From assembly GCA_024579835.1 (NCBI GenBank), contig CP102060.1, forward strand, positions 2,393,558 to 2,457,557: 64,000 nt of DNA, in the 5' to 3' direction. Of this stretch, positions 25,997-34,715 are shown piece after piece (the stretch's first letter is position 1; every line of letters begins with the position of its first letter). Below the pieces are notes generated by a model. That model saw nothing but the letters and a program-made list of their open reading frames with translations. It was not told the origin of the DNA and made no database searches. Source of the stretch: Clostridiaceae bacterium HFYG-1003 (GTDB lineage Bacteria; Bacillota; Clostridia; Clostridiales; Clostridiaceae). Position numbers and translations under genes: made by a program.

Positions 25997-27277
25997 CTAA
26001 TCCAGGATCGTTCCGCCCTGAAGAATAATCCGTCCGGATTTGATGACGGTGTCAACGCGGCTTTTTACCCGCCAGCCGTCAAAGGGTGTATTGCGGCCCT
26101 TGCTTTCATGGTCCGCGGCGTGAATGACGTACTCGGCCCGCAAATCGGTCAGCGTCAGGTCCGCCGGAGCTCCTTCAGCCAGTTCCCCGGCCTCCAGGCC
26201 AAAGACCTGTCTGGGACCTTTGGTCATGGCATCAACCAGGGTTTGCAGCGTGATGTACCCCGGCTTGACCAGGTAGGTATAAAGCAGGGGGAAGGCGGTC
26301 TCCAGACCCGTGATGCCAAAGGGCGATCCGGCCAGGCCGCGGCTCTTCTCTTCGCTGGTATGGGGTGCGTGATCGGTGGCAATGACCTGAATCACGCCGG
26401 TGTTCAATCCTTCGATCAGTCGCAGCCGGTCGACCTCTTCCCGCAGCGGCGGGTTCATTTTGTACCGGCCATCTTCGCGCAGGTCCGAATCGGTCAACAG
26501 CAGATGATGCGGACTGACCTCCCCGGAAACGCGGGCGCCCCAGCTCTGGGCCAGCTCCAGCAGATCCACCCCGCGATGGGTCGACATATGGCAGATGTGG
26601 TAGCGCGCTCCGGTTTCATGGGCCAGGAGCAGATCCCGCGCAGCCTGGACGTCTTCGACGGAGCGGCTGATTCCGCGGTGCTTGTGCTGACGGGCATAGA
26701 GGCCGTCATGAATGTAACCGCCATTGAGCAGACTTTCATCCTCGCAGTGGGCAGCGATCACCAGATCCTGTGCCCTGGCCAGCTGCATCGCCTGACGCAT
26801 CAGGCCGTTATGCTGCAACCCTTTGCCGTCATCGGACAGAGCCACCGCGCCCGTTTCCTTCAATTCCCTAAAATCGGTCAGTTCCTCCCCCTTCTCGCCT
26901 GCCGACAGGGGGGCGTAGAACCGGACATCCAGCGGAGCATCCTGGGCCCGAAGCACCATGTCCGCCATGCGCTGGGGCGTGTCCGGACAGGGCGAGACAT
27001 TGGGCATGGCAAACACGGTGGTGTACCCGCCCTTAACGGCGGCCCGGCTGCCGGTCCGGATTGTTTCCTTGTCGGTAAAGCCGGGTTCCCTCAGATGGAC
27101 GTGAGGGTCAATGAAGCCCGGAGTGACCAGCATGCCGTTGCAGTCAATCACGTTCCAGCCTGCCTCCGGCCCGATCTGGGAGGCAATGCGGCTGATTTTC
27201 CCTGACTGCAGTAAAAGGTCCGCCGAAATAAGTTCATTATCGCGGCGGATCATTTTTGCGTTCGTGAGTAGAATCAT
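25997..27277 (-). CDS. pyrC: Dihydroorotase (426 aa)
   Basis: PyrC closes carbamoyl-aspartate to dihydroorotate. The metal-binding DPHVHLREPG is near residue 58, with further ligands in AAHCEDESL near 178, YHICHMSTHRG near 230, and ATDHAPHT near 300. This is the long type I dihydroorotase usual in Bacillota. The ATG overlaps the pyrB stop (ATGA), so it is coupled to pyrB. A 28-base gap leads to pyrK. Confidence 0.95.
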   Translation of the reverse strand: MILLTNAKMIRRDNELISADLLLQSGKISRIASQIGPEAGWNVIDCNGMLVTPGFIDPHVHLREPGFTDKETIRTGSRAAVKGGYTTVFAMPNVSPCPDTPQRMADMVLRAQDAPLDVRFYAPLSAGEKGEELTDFRELKETGAVALSDDGKGLQHNGLMRQAMQLARAQDLVIAAHCEDESLLNGGYIHDGLYARQHKHRGISRSVEDVQAARDLLLAHETGARYHICHMSTHRGVDLLELAQSWGARVSGEVSPHHLLLTDSDLREDGRYKMNPPLREEVDRLRLIEGLNTGVIQVIATDHAPHTSEEKSRGLAGSPFGITGLETAFPLLYTYLVKPGYITLQTLVDAMTKGPRQVFGLEAGELAEGAPADLTLTDLRAEYVIHAADHESKGRNTPFDGWRVKSRVDTVIKSGRIILQGGTILD

Positions 27278-28146
27278 GCCCGGTCCAGCGCCCGTTCGAT
27301 GACTGCCATCCGGGCGTAAACTCCATTTTCCATTTGCTTGAAGATCCGGGATTTCGGGCTTTCCACCAGATCCGTATCGATTTCCCAGCCGCGGTTGAAC
27401 GGAGCCGGATGCATGATGATGGCATGGTCTTTCATTTCCGCGTAGCGGGCCTTGCTCAGACCATAGTTTGCCAGATATTCTTCCTGAGTCATATTCATGC
27501 GGTGCTCATGGCGCTCATGCTGAACCCGCAGCAGCATCACCACGTCCACCTTGCCGAAGGCGTCATCACAGTCGATGTAGTCGTACGCCGGATCCTTCAG
27601 CGGTTCCGGAGCACAGATGAACACGTCCATGCCGAGGCGGCGCATGATTTCAATATTGGTTTTCGCAACCCGTGAGAAGCGGATGTCGCCGAGAATCAGA
27701 ACTTTCAAGCCTTCCAGCTTGCCGAATTCCTGGCGGATGGTGAGCAGATCAAGCAGGGACTGGGTCGGATGGTCACCGGCACCGTCGCCCCCGTTCATGA
27801 TGGGGATATTGATCTTGCCGACCAGCTGTTCGTAGTATTTCTCTTCCGTGGCGCGGATGACGACTCCATTGACGCCGATGGCTTCAAAGGTCTTCACCGT
27901 ATCATACAGGGTTTCACCTTTCTTGATCGAGGAGGCTTCCGGATTCAGATTGATATCCTGGATGCCCATCTTCTTTTCGGCCATAATGAATGAGTTCTGG
28001 GTTCTGGTGGACGGTTCGAAGAACAGGTTGGCAACCACCATGTTGGCATAGGTCTTTGTCTCCCCCTTTTTGAAATCCTCCGCGCGATCCAGAAGATGCA
28101 TGATTTCCGAGATTTCCAGTTCCTTTAAGGTGGTTAAGTGTTTCAT
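27274..28146 (-). CDS. pyrB: Aspartate carbamoyltransferase, catalytic subunit (290 aa)
   Basis: PyrB makes carbamoyl-aspartate, the first step committed to pyrimidines. The carbamoyl-phosphate site is seen in FFEPSTRTQNSF near residue 40, and GGDGAGDHPTQSLLDL near 120 is typical of the family. LRVQHERHE and MHPAPFNRGWEID complete the aspartate site. The start at 28146 has GGGAGG upstream; the 15 codons before it lie in the leader. No pyrI regulatory subunit gene is present. Control is through the attenuator in front of the gene. Confidence 0.95.
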   Translation of the reverse strand: MKHLTTLKELEISEIMHLLDRAEDFKKGETKTYANMVVANLFFEPSTRTQNSFIMAEKKMGIQDINLNPEASSIKKGETLYDTVKTFEAIGVNGVVIRATEEKYYEQLVGKINIPIMNGGDGAGDHPTQSLLDLLTIRQEFGKLEGLKVLILGDIRFSRVAKTNIEIMRRLGMDVFICAPEPLKDPAYDYIDCDDAFGKVDVVMLLRVQHERHEHRMNMTQEEYLANYGLSKARYAEMKDHAIIMHPAPFNRGWEIDTDLVESPKSRIFKQMENGVYARMAVIERALDRA

Positions 28147-28189
28147 GATTATTTCCTCCCTGTGAAATTTAAATTCATGATTTGCAATC

Positions 28190-28290
28190 AAAAAGACCTC
28201 TTTTTACCCGCGGGTAAAAAGAGGTCATAACGACACACCAATGGTATTCGAATGGGTTCTCTTTTCAGCCTCACGGGACTGATTTAAAGC
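28190..28290 (-). promoter_or_regulatory. PyrR-type attenuator leader of the pyr operon
   Basis: On the minus-strand transcript, TCAGTCCCGTGAGGCTGA (about 28265-28282) matches the PyrR-binding loop consensus of Bacillus-type pyr leaders (A-R-U-C-C-N-G-N-G-A-G-G-Y-U). A perfect 32-base palindrome (28195-28226: GACCTC, T-run, ACCCG and its complement) followed by five U forms an intrinsic terminator 50 bases before pyrB. High UMP would let PyrR stabilise the first hairpin and permit termination. No pyrR gene is in the window. Confidence 0.85.
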
Positions 28291-28300
28291 TTTCCCTGTC

Positions 28301-28329
28301 ATTTTAATCGCTGGAAGAACCCGTGTCAA
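28301..28329 (-). promoter_or_regulatory. Sigma-70-type promoter of the pyr operon
   Basis: TTGACA (28324-28329) and TAAAAT (28301-28306) with a 17-base spacer on the minus strand. Transcription would start near 28294, placing the whole PyrR leader in the RNA. Confidence 0.85.
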
Positions 28330-28570
28330 TAGCGACCGGACTCCCAATTTCTCCGGAAAACAGTCTGAGGTTCCTCTGAAACTGTGACACCAGCCCACCC
28401 CGGCTCATTGCCAGAAAATTTCAACCGAAACTTTTTTCACATCGGCTGCGCATTCCTTGATTAGCCACGTCTTTGTTCCGAAGAAAAATCTTCTCTGATC
28501 AGAGGTCTCTCAAAGAAAATCGCTTCGGCCCATTCGGGATTGGATCAGGCAAACGTTACTTCGTTCGTTT

Positions 28571-29266
28571 CTACTGATCCTTTGAACGGGGTTTCATCGG
28601 ATCCTTTGAATTGGACCTCATCGAATCCTTTGACTTTGGTTTCCTGCGATCCTTCGACTTCGGCTTTTTTCGATCCGGGGATTCCGGGAGAACAAAGTCC
28701 AGCGTCTGGTCCAGCAGGTCCAGGGTCTGCAGCCTTTCCTCTTCCATCTGAGCGGTGCTTACCGGGAGGCTGGACTCCGTTGAAGCGACTTCTTCCATCA
28801 GATGATCCATCGTCAGAATGTCCCGATTTGATTCGGCCGGCTTTGGTCGGACAGACAATGTACGAGCCTTCCGTTTCACTTTGGGTTCCCCTGCTCCGGG
28901 TGTTCCGCCCGGTGCTTCATCGGTTCCGGCCTCTTTCACCGCCGGTTCTTTGGGGGAACCCAACCGGGACTGTATCCTGTCCTGGTCTGTCATCGCCCGG
29001 GACTGCCTGGTCCGGGCTTTTTCAAAAGCATCGATCAGAGTATAAAACCCGGGAATCACGGGGATCGGGTCATAGGACAGCCGGACGCCGGAAGTGGGCG
29101 GCTCCTGTCCTGACCGTTCGGGATCCAGCCGGACTATTTCATCATCAAAGGTCCGGTAGAATGTCAACGGCTGACTGCTCCCGGATTTTTTTTCGGTCTT
29201 TTTCTCAGTTTCTTTCCTGGCTTCTTTTCCGGCCTTTTTCTTTCCTTCTTTCCTGGCTTTTTTCAT
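28571..29266 (-). CDS. Hypothetical charged protein with repetitive tail (231 aa)
   Basis: I do not recognise a family. The first 35 residues are almost all Lys, Glu and Arg (KKARKEGKKKAGKEARKE), probably a helix or disordered. The centre (residues 40-90: FYRTFDDEIVRLDPE, YDPIPVIPGFYTLIDAFEKA) is the only part that looks folded. The tail repeats KPKSKD-like units, encoded by a roughly 27-bp DNA repeat at 28571-28690. The start at 29266 has GGGAG five bases upstream. It may be a DNA- or RNA-binding or ribosome-associated protein, but this is only suggested by charge. Confidence 0.5.
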   Translation of the reverse strand: MKKARKEGKKKAGKEARKETEKKTEKKSGSSQPLTFYRTFDDEIVRLDPERSGQEPPTSGVRLSYDPIPVIPGFYTLIDAFEKARTRQSRAMTDQDRIQSRLGSPKEPAVKEAGTDEAPGGTPGAGEPKVKRKARTLSVRPKPAESNRDILTMDHLMEEVASTESSLPVSTAQMEEERLQTLDLLDQTLDFVLPESPDRKKPKSKDRRKPKSKDSMRSNSKDPMKPRSKDQ

Positions 29267-29357
29267 TCCTGCTCCCTGCATCCGGCTGGGCAGACTTCCC
29301 TCTTGGGGGAAATCAGTTCAAAAGAGGCTCTCTGCATCCGGCAAAGAGCCCTCGATG

Positions 29358-30248
29358 CTAAGGCGCCGGGATCGTCATTTCCTTGGCATCTTTTGCTGCG
29401 CTGGGCAGTTCGAAATCCGGTACCTGGTTAAAGTCTGAATAAACCATCTTGATGTCGGCATCGATGCTCATTTCAGCCATCTTCATTTTCATTGTCATGT
29501 AGGTTTCCGTGTTGCGGTATTCCTGATCCAGAAGCATTTCCATCTCGTAGCTGATGTCCAGATCCTCCAGGTCTTCCATTCCCTCAGGCACGGAACTGTC
29601 CGATCCGGGCGTTCCCAGCTTGGTCAGTTCATCCATCGTCAGCGGCCGCCGGGTCTTGAGGCGGTAGCCATCCGCCGTGGATTCAAAGACAAACATATCC
29701 TGGAATTCAATTTCACTGATCTGCTTAAGGGATTCTTCCGGTGGAATCTCTTCGGTGTCAATCTTGATGTACGACCAGGAACCATCTGGCATCTTAGAAT
29801 AGACTTTCTGATCCACCATGTACGATTCCACCTTCACACCGGCGGCCTCGGAAACCATCTTGTATTTGCTCTCTTTCGGGAAGAAATCCATGACGGATGT
29901 CGATTTGGTGGTCTGTCCCATGACCTGGGTGGTGGACGTGGTGGTCATACGGTAACTGTCAAGGGACGACATCCAGGCTGCCGATTTCAGGAAGGCGGTG
30001 GAAACCGGTCCGCTGCCTGTACCGGAGGCAGAGGTGGTGGAAGGAACGGTAGCCGGCTGAGTCGCAGGGGTGGTGACTATGGCCGTGGTGACGGGGGGCA
30101 TGGTGGCAGGCGCGGATGTGGCTGGCGGAAGGGTCGATGGTGTTGTGGTGCCGGATGCTGCGGCGGTGCCCGTCGTGCCTCCGGAACAGGCCGTGAAGGT
30201 CAGCGCTGTCAGCGCCGTTGCGATCAGAATTCGAATCGTTTTCTTCAT
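29358..30248 (-). CDS. LolA/DUF6612-like lipoprotein (296 aa)
   Basis: A secreted lipoprotein: signal peptide with lipobox FTAC at about residue 20, then a Thr/Pro/Ser-rich linker of about 70 residues (TTTPSTLPPATSAPATMPP). The folded part has SYRMTTTSTTQVMGQTTKS, a run of short strands, and KYKMVSEAAGVKVESYMVD. This pattern of antiparallel strands resembles DUF6612/LppX-type lipoproteins that bind lipid or act near the cell wall. The match is by pattern only. The start at 30248 is supported by AGAGGAGG. Confidence 0.6.
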   Translation of the reverse strand: MKKTIRILIATALTALTFTACSGGTTGTAAASGTTTPSTLPPATSAPATMPPVTTAIVTTPATQPATVPSTTSASGTGSGPVSTAFLKSAAWMSSLDSYRMTTTSTTQVMGQTTKSTSVMDFFPKESKYKMVSEAAGVKVESYMVDQKVYSKMPDGSWSYIKIDTEEIPPEESLKQISEIEFQDMFVFESTADGYRLKTRRPLTMDELTKLGTPGSDSSVPEGMEDLEDLDISYEMEMLLDQEYRNTETYMTMKMKMAEMSIDADIKMVYSDFNQVPDFELPSAAKDAKEMTIPAP

Positions 30249-30415
30249 ACTGATTCCTCCTCTGGGGATGCGATGGCCGGGGTTCGCGGCGAATTCATGA
30301 AACTTGGTCACAGGTCATGATTTCTCGTGCTCGGCTTATGATATTATTATCCTGTATAATGATTAAGAATCTATGAATGAGCAATAAAAAGGTCATGGAC
30401 CGAAAGGAAATAATC

Positions 30416-31561
30416 ATGAGTCAGGTTTCAGGGATGCTGAAGGATCTGGTCGAGCGAAGGAGCGAAAACCCACCGGGTGAAGAGGCGGCAGTCAGTGACT
30501 GGATGCAGCAGTATCTGACCGACCGCGACATTCCATTCATCCGCCAGGAAGTGCTCCCCGGACGATGCAATCTCGTTGCCCGCCTGGAGGGCGATGATCC
30601 GCACCCCCTGATTTTCACCGGCCACATGGACGTTGTCCCGGTCAGCCCGGCAGAACGAAACCGCTGGGACAGTGATCCCTACCGGGCCATGATCCGAAAC
30701 AGCCGGCTCTACGGGCGGGGCGCGACCGACATGAAAGCCGGTCTGGCAGCTGCCCTGGCTGCCCTGTCCGCTCTGAAGGCATCCGGCATCCGGCCACCCC
30801 ACGATATTCTCCTGGCCGCCACCATTGATGAGGAAGACCGGATGCGGGGCTCCGCCGCCCTGGTTCAGGCCGGACTGATCGGCACCCCGGCCGGAGTGAT
30901 TGTCTGTGAACCGACCGGGCTGGCCATCTGCTCCTCCAGCCGGGGCCGGACCTTCGGAACCCTGCAGTTTCAGGGTCAGACCGGTCATGGCTCGGATCCG
31001 GGGAGCAGTCTCAATGCCATTGACTTGGCCTATGAGTTCATCCGGGAAATGAAAGAAGTCCGGTTCCCCCAGGAACCCGGCGACGGATCCGACCGCACCT
31101 TCTGGCAGGCTCTGTCCATTCAGGCCGGGGTCGAACCCAGTGTCGTGCCCGATCAATGCCGGCTCGGGATTGATGCCCGACTGGCCCTGGGATACTCTCC
31201 CACCGGGATCTGGGAGGAAGCAGACCGGATTGTGGAACGGCTGAAATCCAGATATCCCGCCATGATCTGTGAGATCATCCGTGAGGATGAACGGGAACCC
31301 TGGACCACCAGTCCAACCGATCCCTTCCTGGTTCAGTTCGAGCATTCCTGCCGGGAACTGGGACTTCCCGTTGAACATCGGACCTTTCCCGGGACCACCG
31401 ATGGCACAAAACTCCGCCGGTCCGGCTGTCCCTGTTTAATCGTCGGTCCCGGTGAACTGGCTTTGGCTCATCGTGAAAATGAATCCGTCGCCCTGGCGGA
31501 GGTGGAACAGGCCGTTCTGCTGTATCAGCATTTCATGGAGCACTTTATGGGGAACCGATAG
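30416..31561 (+). CDS. M20-family peptidase/deacylase, ArgE/DapE-like (381 aa)
   Basis: A zinc-dependent amidohydrolase of the M20 family. The metal and catalytic residues are all seen: FTGHMDVVP near residue 78, GRGATDMKAG near 107, the catalytic Glu pair in ATIDEEDRMRGS near 142, VCEPTG near 168, and AHRENE near the end. The dimerisation segment with TGHGSDPG is near residue 197. Substrate could be N-succinyl-diaminopimelate, N-acetylornithine or a dipeptide. The ATG at 30416 has AAAGGAA upstream; two earlier in-frame ATGs do not. A hairpin overlaps the stop codon. Confidence 0.85.
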   Translation: MSQVSGMLKDLVERRSENPPGEEAAVSDWMQQYLTDRDIPFIRQEVLPGRCNLVARLEGDDPHPLIFTGHMDVVPVSPAERNRWDSDPYRAMIRNSRLYGRGATDMKAGLAAALAALSALKASGIRPPHDILLAATIDEEDRMRGSAALVQAGLIGTPAGVIVCEPTGLAICSSSRGRTFGTLQFQGQTGHGSDPGSSLNAIDLAYEFIREMKEVRFPQEPGDGSDRTFWQALSIQAGVEPSVVPDQCRLGIDARLALGYSPTGIWEEADRIVERLKSRYPAMICEIIREDEREPWTTSPTDPFLVQFEHSCRELGLPVEHRTFPGTTDGTKLRRSGCPCLIVGPGELALAHRENESVALAEVEQAVLLYQHFMEHFMGNR

Positions 31562-31580
31562 GTTCCCCTTCTATTATTTC
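31549..31580 (+). terminator. Terminator overlapping the end of the M20 peptidase gene
   Basis: GGGGAACC and GGTTCCCC pair around GATA, and TTCTATTATTTC follows. The stop codon lies in the loop. Confidence 0.7.
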
Positions 31581-31955
31581 TATTTCTTTGTATCTCACGG
31601 CTATTTATCGATGAAACCATCCGTCCGGAACCAATCAAACATCCGGTCGATGCAGGTCGGGTTATTGTTCAGTGGGCCTCTCTCTGTTATACAGTCAAAT
31701 CCCATTGTCCGCCCCTGAGGGACTCCTCAGCGGCTGTTGTTGATTTTTTGAAAGATTATGCATGAAAAAGCGCACTTCAGGGAGATTTTCTGCTGATATT
31801 CTGATTCATATGCAATTCAGCTGAAGAATTTAGAGTGAACTTGTTTTTGACATACCCATCTTCTATTTTGATTGTATGCGCTTTAATTGATTGCAATATT
31901 TCTTATATTTCCCAATTGAAAACCGCTCAATTGAAATGATCCGAGAAATGAAATT
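31581..31955. other. Intergenic region, nothing recognised
   Basis: Between the convergent M20 and B3/B4 genes. A TTGACA at about 31848 on the plus strand has only a poor -10 partner and no gene follows it on that strand. Confidence 0.3.
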
Positions 31956-32666
31956 TTATGCCTCCGGCCGAATAAACTCAATCTCCGGCTGCTGCCGGTT
32001 GACCCGGAACACCTGAACTTTGCCGCCCAGCCGATCCACCACCAGCTGCTCAATGGCAGCCATGGCCCGATCCAGAGCAGGGTCCCCGGCAAAGCCGGCC
32101 AGCTGGAAAAAGACCCTGGTGGTGGCTGTCGTTACTTTTCCCAGCTCTGACTGACGCCAGACCCATTTGCGGGTCTGTACCTCATGCCCTGATGCAAACA
32201 CCATTTCACCGGCTTCCACAGCCTCCCACTGCGTCTCGCCAAAGGGCAGGAACATATCTCCCGGGCGGCTGAAGCGCACTTCCAGGTTCTCCTTGATGTC
32301 GTTCAGGTCGTGTCCGCCCAGAGACAGAGTCTGTTCAATGGAGACCGCATTGGCCAGATCCACCAGAGCATTGATGAAGGGCAATCGATTGCCTTTGGCT
32401 ACGCGCTTGAGCATCGCTTCCACCGAGGGCGTGAATTTATTGGGATTAATGCCCGCCTTCTGTAATACTTCCCGATAGGCTGCAACCGTGGGCAGGCTGC
32501 GGATCTCCTCCGCTTTGCACCTGGTCTCCAACGCCTCCTGGGCCTCTATGAACCGGGCCTGATCCGCCTCATTGGAGGGGGTGACTTTCAGATCGGTGGC
32601 CAGAATAATGCCGAATTCCAAGTTGGGTGCAAGGTCAAAAATTGCTGGATCAACGATATACTTCAT
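31956..32666 (-). CDS. B3/B4 domain protein, free-standing PheRS-beta-like (236 aa)
   Basis: The sequence matches the B3/B4 fold of phenylalanyl-tRNA synthetase beta chains: NKFTPSVEAMLKRVAKGNRLPFINALVDLANAVS, then SLGGHDLNDIKENLEVRFS and TATTRVFFQLAGF. Stand-alone members are thought to bind or edit mischarged tRNA or amino acids, but few have been tested. The start at 32666 has GGAGG seven bases upstream. It is divergent from the PUA-like gene across a short AT-rich gap. Confidence 0.8.
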   Translation of the reverse strand: MKYIVDPAIFDLAPNLEFGIILATDLKVTPSNEADQARFIEAQEALETRCKAEEIRSLPTVAAYREVLQKAGINPNKFTPSVEAMLKRVAKGNRLPFINALVDLANAVSIEQTLSLGGHDLNDIKENLEVRFSRPGDMFLPFGETQWEAVEAGEMVFASGHEVQTRKWVWRQSELGKVTTATTRVFFQLAGFAGDPALDRAMAAIEQLVVDRLGGKVQVFRVNRQQPEIEFIRPEA

Positions 32667-32895
32667 GTGGTATCCTCCGATATTAATAATATGAACATAT
32701 TGTATCACCATGCAGATAGAATGTATATTATTCGCTCTCATAAGCATTAGACCGCCAATTTTCGAAACGAAATTGATGGTGAAATATCTTTTTTATTAAA
32801 TAATTCATTTTTTAACGTTTTTATATTGCATAGTCTAATGAAAAGTATAATAATTATCTTATATAGAATAGATATATAAATGGGAGGTGCAAAAC

Positions 32896-33702
32896 ATGAG
32901 CCGAAACTACTTTTTAGTCCGATTGAAGCCCGGCGGAATCGATCGAACCGAAGAATGCCTGAGAGATAATAAAATAGCTCTTGGCTGGAGCAAGACAGGT
33001 GACATCGCGGAAATGAGCAAAGACGAAGTCCGCGATAAAATGGAAGCAGAATACAATTATACCGGGATGGCTCTTTCCGGCAATCTGACTTCACTGATGA
33101 CGCTGCGCGACCGGATCCAGATCGGAGACCTGGTGGTGACAGCCGATGGCCCCAACATCAGCGTGGGCGAAGTCAAATCAGAGTACTACTTTGATGAGGA
33201 TGCCGCCAAGGAAGATTATGGCCATCAGCGCAAGGTCCAGTGGATTCTGAAGAACATTGACCGCAACGACATCCCGGATGAATTGCGTCAGGCATTGCGC
33301 GGTCAGAAAGCGACCTATCAGATGAAGAACGTTGAGAGCACGCTCGAATTGATGGTATCACCGGATTTTGACACTGCGACCCTGACAGCGCAGAAACCGA
33401 AAAAGAAGCGCGGCCGCCCCACCAAGGCAGAAAGCGAAGCCCGCAAAGCGCTGCTTGAGGCCGAAAAGGCGAAGAATCCGCCAGCTGCCCAGTTTAATCC
33501 CGCTGACGCGATCTTTAACGAGAACGTCCGTCTGGTCAGCCAGAATTACCTGCTCCGTCCCGGAGATGACGACACGGAAAGTGTATGGGTTCGCTTCTCC
33601 TTCCCGGCCGATACGACCAAGGAAGAGGCTGCCCGCATGGCTGCATTCGTCAGCTCCTGCTACTACTCCGAACAACCCGCTCCCAAGCCAACCGAAAACT
33701 AG
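32896..33702 (+). CDS. PUA/EVE-like modification-sensing domain protein with AT-hook (268 aa)
   Basis: The N-terminal 115 residues resemble PUA-superfamily readers of modified nucleotides: NYFLVRLKPGGIDRTEECL, GDLVVTADGPNISVGEVKSEYYF, and YGHQRKVQWIL, where the last block is the usual hRxVxW end of the domain. After a helical segment comes KKKRGRPTKAE near residue 165, a clear AT-hook for the DNA minor groove. The C-terminal 80 residues (VRLVSQNYLLRPGDDDTESVWVRFSF) are unassigned. No nuclease or methylase gene is next to it. The ATG at 32896 follows GGGAGG by eight bases. Confidence 0.6.
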   Translation: MSRNYFLVRLKPGGIDRTEECLRDNKIALGWSKTGDIAEMSKDEVRDKMEAEYNYTGMALSGNLTSLMTLRDRIQIGDLVVTADGPNISVGEVKSEYYFDEDAAKEDYGHQRKVQWILKNIDRNDIPDELRQALRGQKATYQMKNVESTLELMVSPDFDTATLTAQKPKKKRGRPTKAESEARKALLEAEKAKNPPAAQFNPADAIFNENVRLVSQNYLLRPGDDDTESVWVRFSFPADTTKEEAARMAAFVSSCYYSEQPAPKPTEN

Positions 33703-33757
33703 GGTACACTCATACAGATAGAAGAAGGTAAGCATAGAGCTGTCGCCGGACAGCAGC

Positions 33758-33820
33758 CGAACGGACATCGCAGAATCTTCGACAGATTTGCGGTGTCCGT
33801 TCGATGCGTCTTTCGGACGC
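33758..33820. other. Two adjacent hairpins before the acetyltransferase gene
   Basis: CGAACGGACATCGC pairs with GCGGTGTCCGTTCG (33758-33803), followed at once by GCGTC-TTTCG-GACGC (33806-33820). No strong T-run follows either. They may end the PUA-like transcript or shape the leader of the next gene. Confidence 0.5.
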
Positions 33821-33864
33821 AAACCGATGCAAAAACAAACCGCCCCACTGTCAAGGAGATTGAA

Positions 33865-34383
33865 ATGGAACCGATTGAACTGATCACGAGCCGCCTGAGG
33901 CTGAGAAATTACACCAGCGCCGATTTAGACTTTGTCATGTGTATGTGGAACGATCCCGAGATGGGCAAGTATATGCCAGATCCAGCTTATGACGATATCG
34001 ACGAGTCCTACCGCAAAGCCCTGAATGAACTTCAGGACGATGAGGAGTGCCGTTATCTGATCGCTGAACGCTCCGACACCGGTGAGCGGATCGGCGCCTG
34101 CAGCTTCCTGCCCAGCCCCGACGGCCGGATCTATGATCTGGGCTACAGCGTTCACAGCGATCACTGGAACCAGGGGTATGCCACCGAAATGGCTCAGGCG
34201 ATGATCGATCATGCCCAAGCCAACGGAGCCGAAAAAATCACCGCGCCGGTCCACCAGGAGAATATCGCATCCAATGCCGTGATGAAAAAGCTTGGCTTCA
34301 CCGTCATCGGAGAAACTTCCTGCAAAAAATACGGCACCGGCCGCCTGCTCCCGGAATACCTCTATGAGCTGAGCCTTTCCTAA
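33865..34383 (+). CDS. GNAT N-acetyltransferase, RimJ/RimL type (172 aa)
   Basis: An acetyl-CoA-dependent acetyltransferase. Family features in order: ELITSRLRLRNYTSADLDFV at the N terminus, IGACSFLP near residue 70, then IYDLGYSVHSDHWNQGYATEMAQAMIDHA, whose Q-G-Y-A-T segment binds acetyl-CoA, and HQENIASNAVMKKLGFTVIGE. Such enzymes acetylate protein N termini, antibiotics or small amines; the target is unknown. The start at 33865 is supported by AAGGAG nine bases upstream. Confidence 0.85.
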   Translation: MEPIELITSRLRLRNYTSADLDFVMCMWNDPEMGKYMPDPAYDDIDESYRKALNELQDDEECRYLIAERSDTGERIGACSFLPSPDGRIYDLGYSVHSDHWNQGYATEMAQAMIDHAQANGAEKITAPVHQENIASNAVMKKLGFTVIGETSCKKYGTGRLLPEYLYELSLS

Positions 34384-34528
34384 GGCTTCTCTCAGACTTT
34401 GGAAAGACTATTCTAAGACTATTAAAGACCGTTCTTGGGCTGTTCTTAGACTTTCCTGAGCCGGTTCCGGGGCTTTCTCAAGACAATACGTAGTTCCCCG
34501 GGCAGATTCAAAGCAGAGCAGCCTTTCA

Positions 34529-34600
34529 GAATCAAGTGAATCAAGTGAATCAAGTGAATCAGGAGAATCAGGAGAATCAGGAGAATCAGGAGAATCAAAC
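34529..34600. repeat. 9-bp tandem repeat (GAATCAAGT / GAATCAGGA)
   Basis: Eight tandem nonamers, first GAATCAAGT and then GAATCAGGA copies. The change from one type to the other is clean, as expected from slippage or unequal copying. Looser copies of AGACTATTCTA occur at 34400-34460. Confidence 0.85.
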
Positions 34601-34629
34601 GAACCCACTGATTCAACCGATTCGAGACA

Positions 34630-34684
34630 TACACAAAAAAAGGGAGCTGACGCCCTCCGGTCATCCGGTGTGGGGTCAGCTCCC
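34630..34684 (-). terminator. Intrinsic terminator of the DUF1846 gene
   Basis: GGGAGCTGAC pairs with GTCAGCTCCC, and on the minus strand TTTTTTT follows. Confidence 0.85.
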
Positions 34685-34715
34685 GTTGTTCGCTTCGGTC
34701 TGTTAACGGCTGTGC

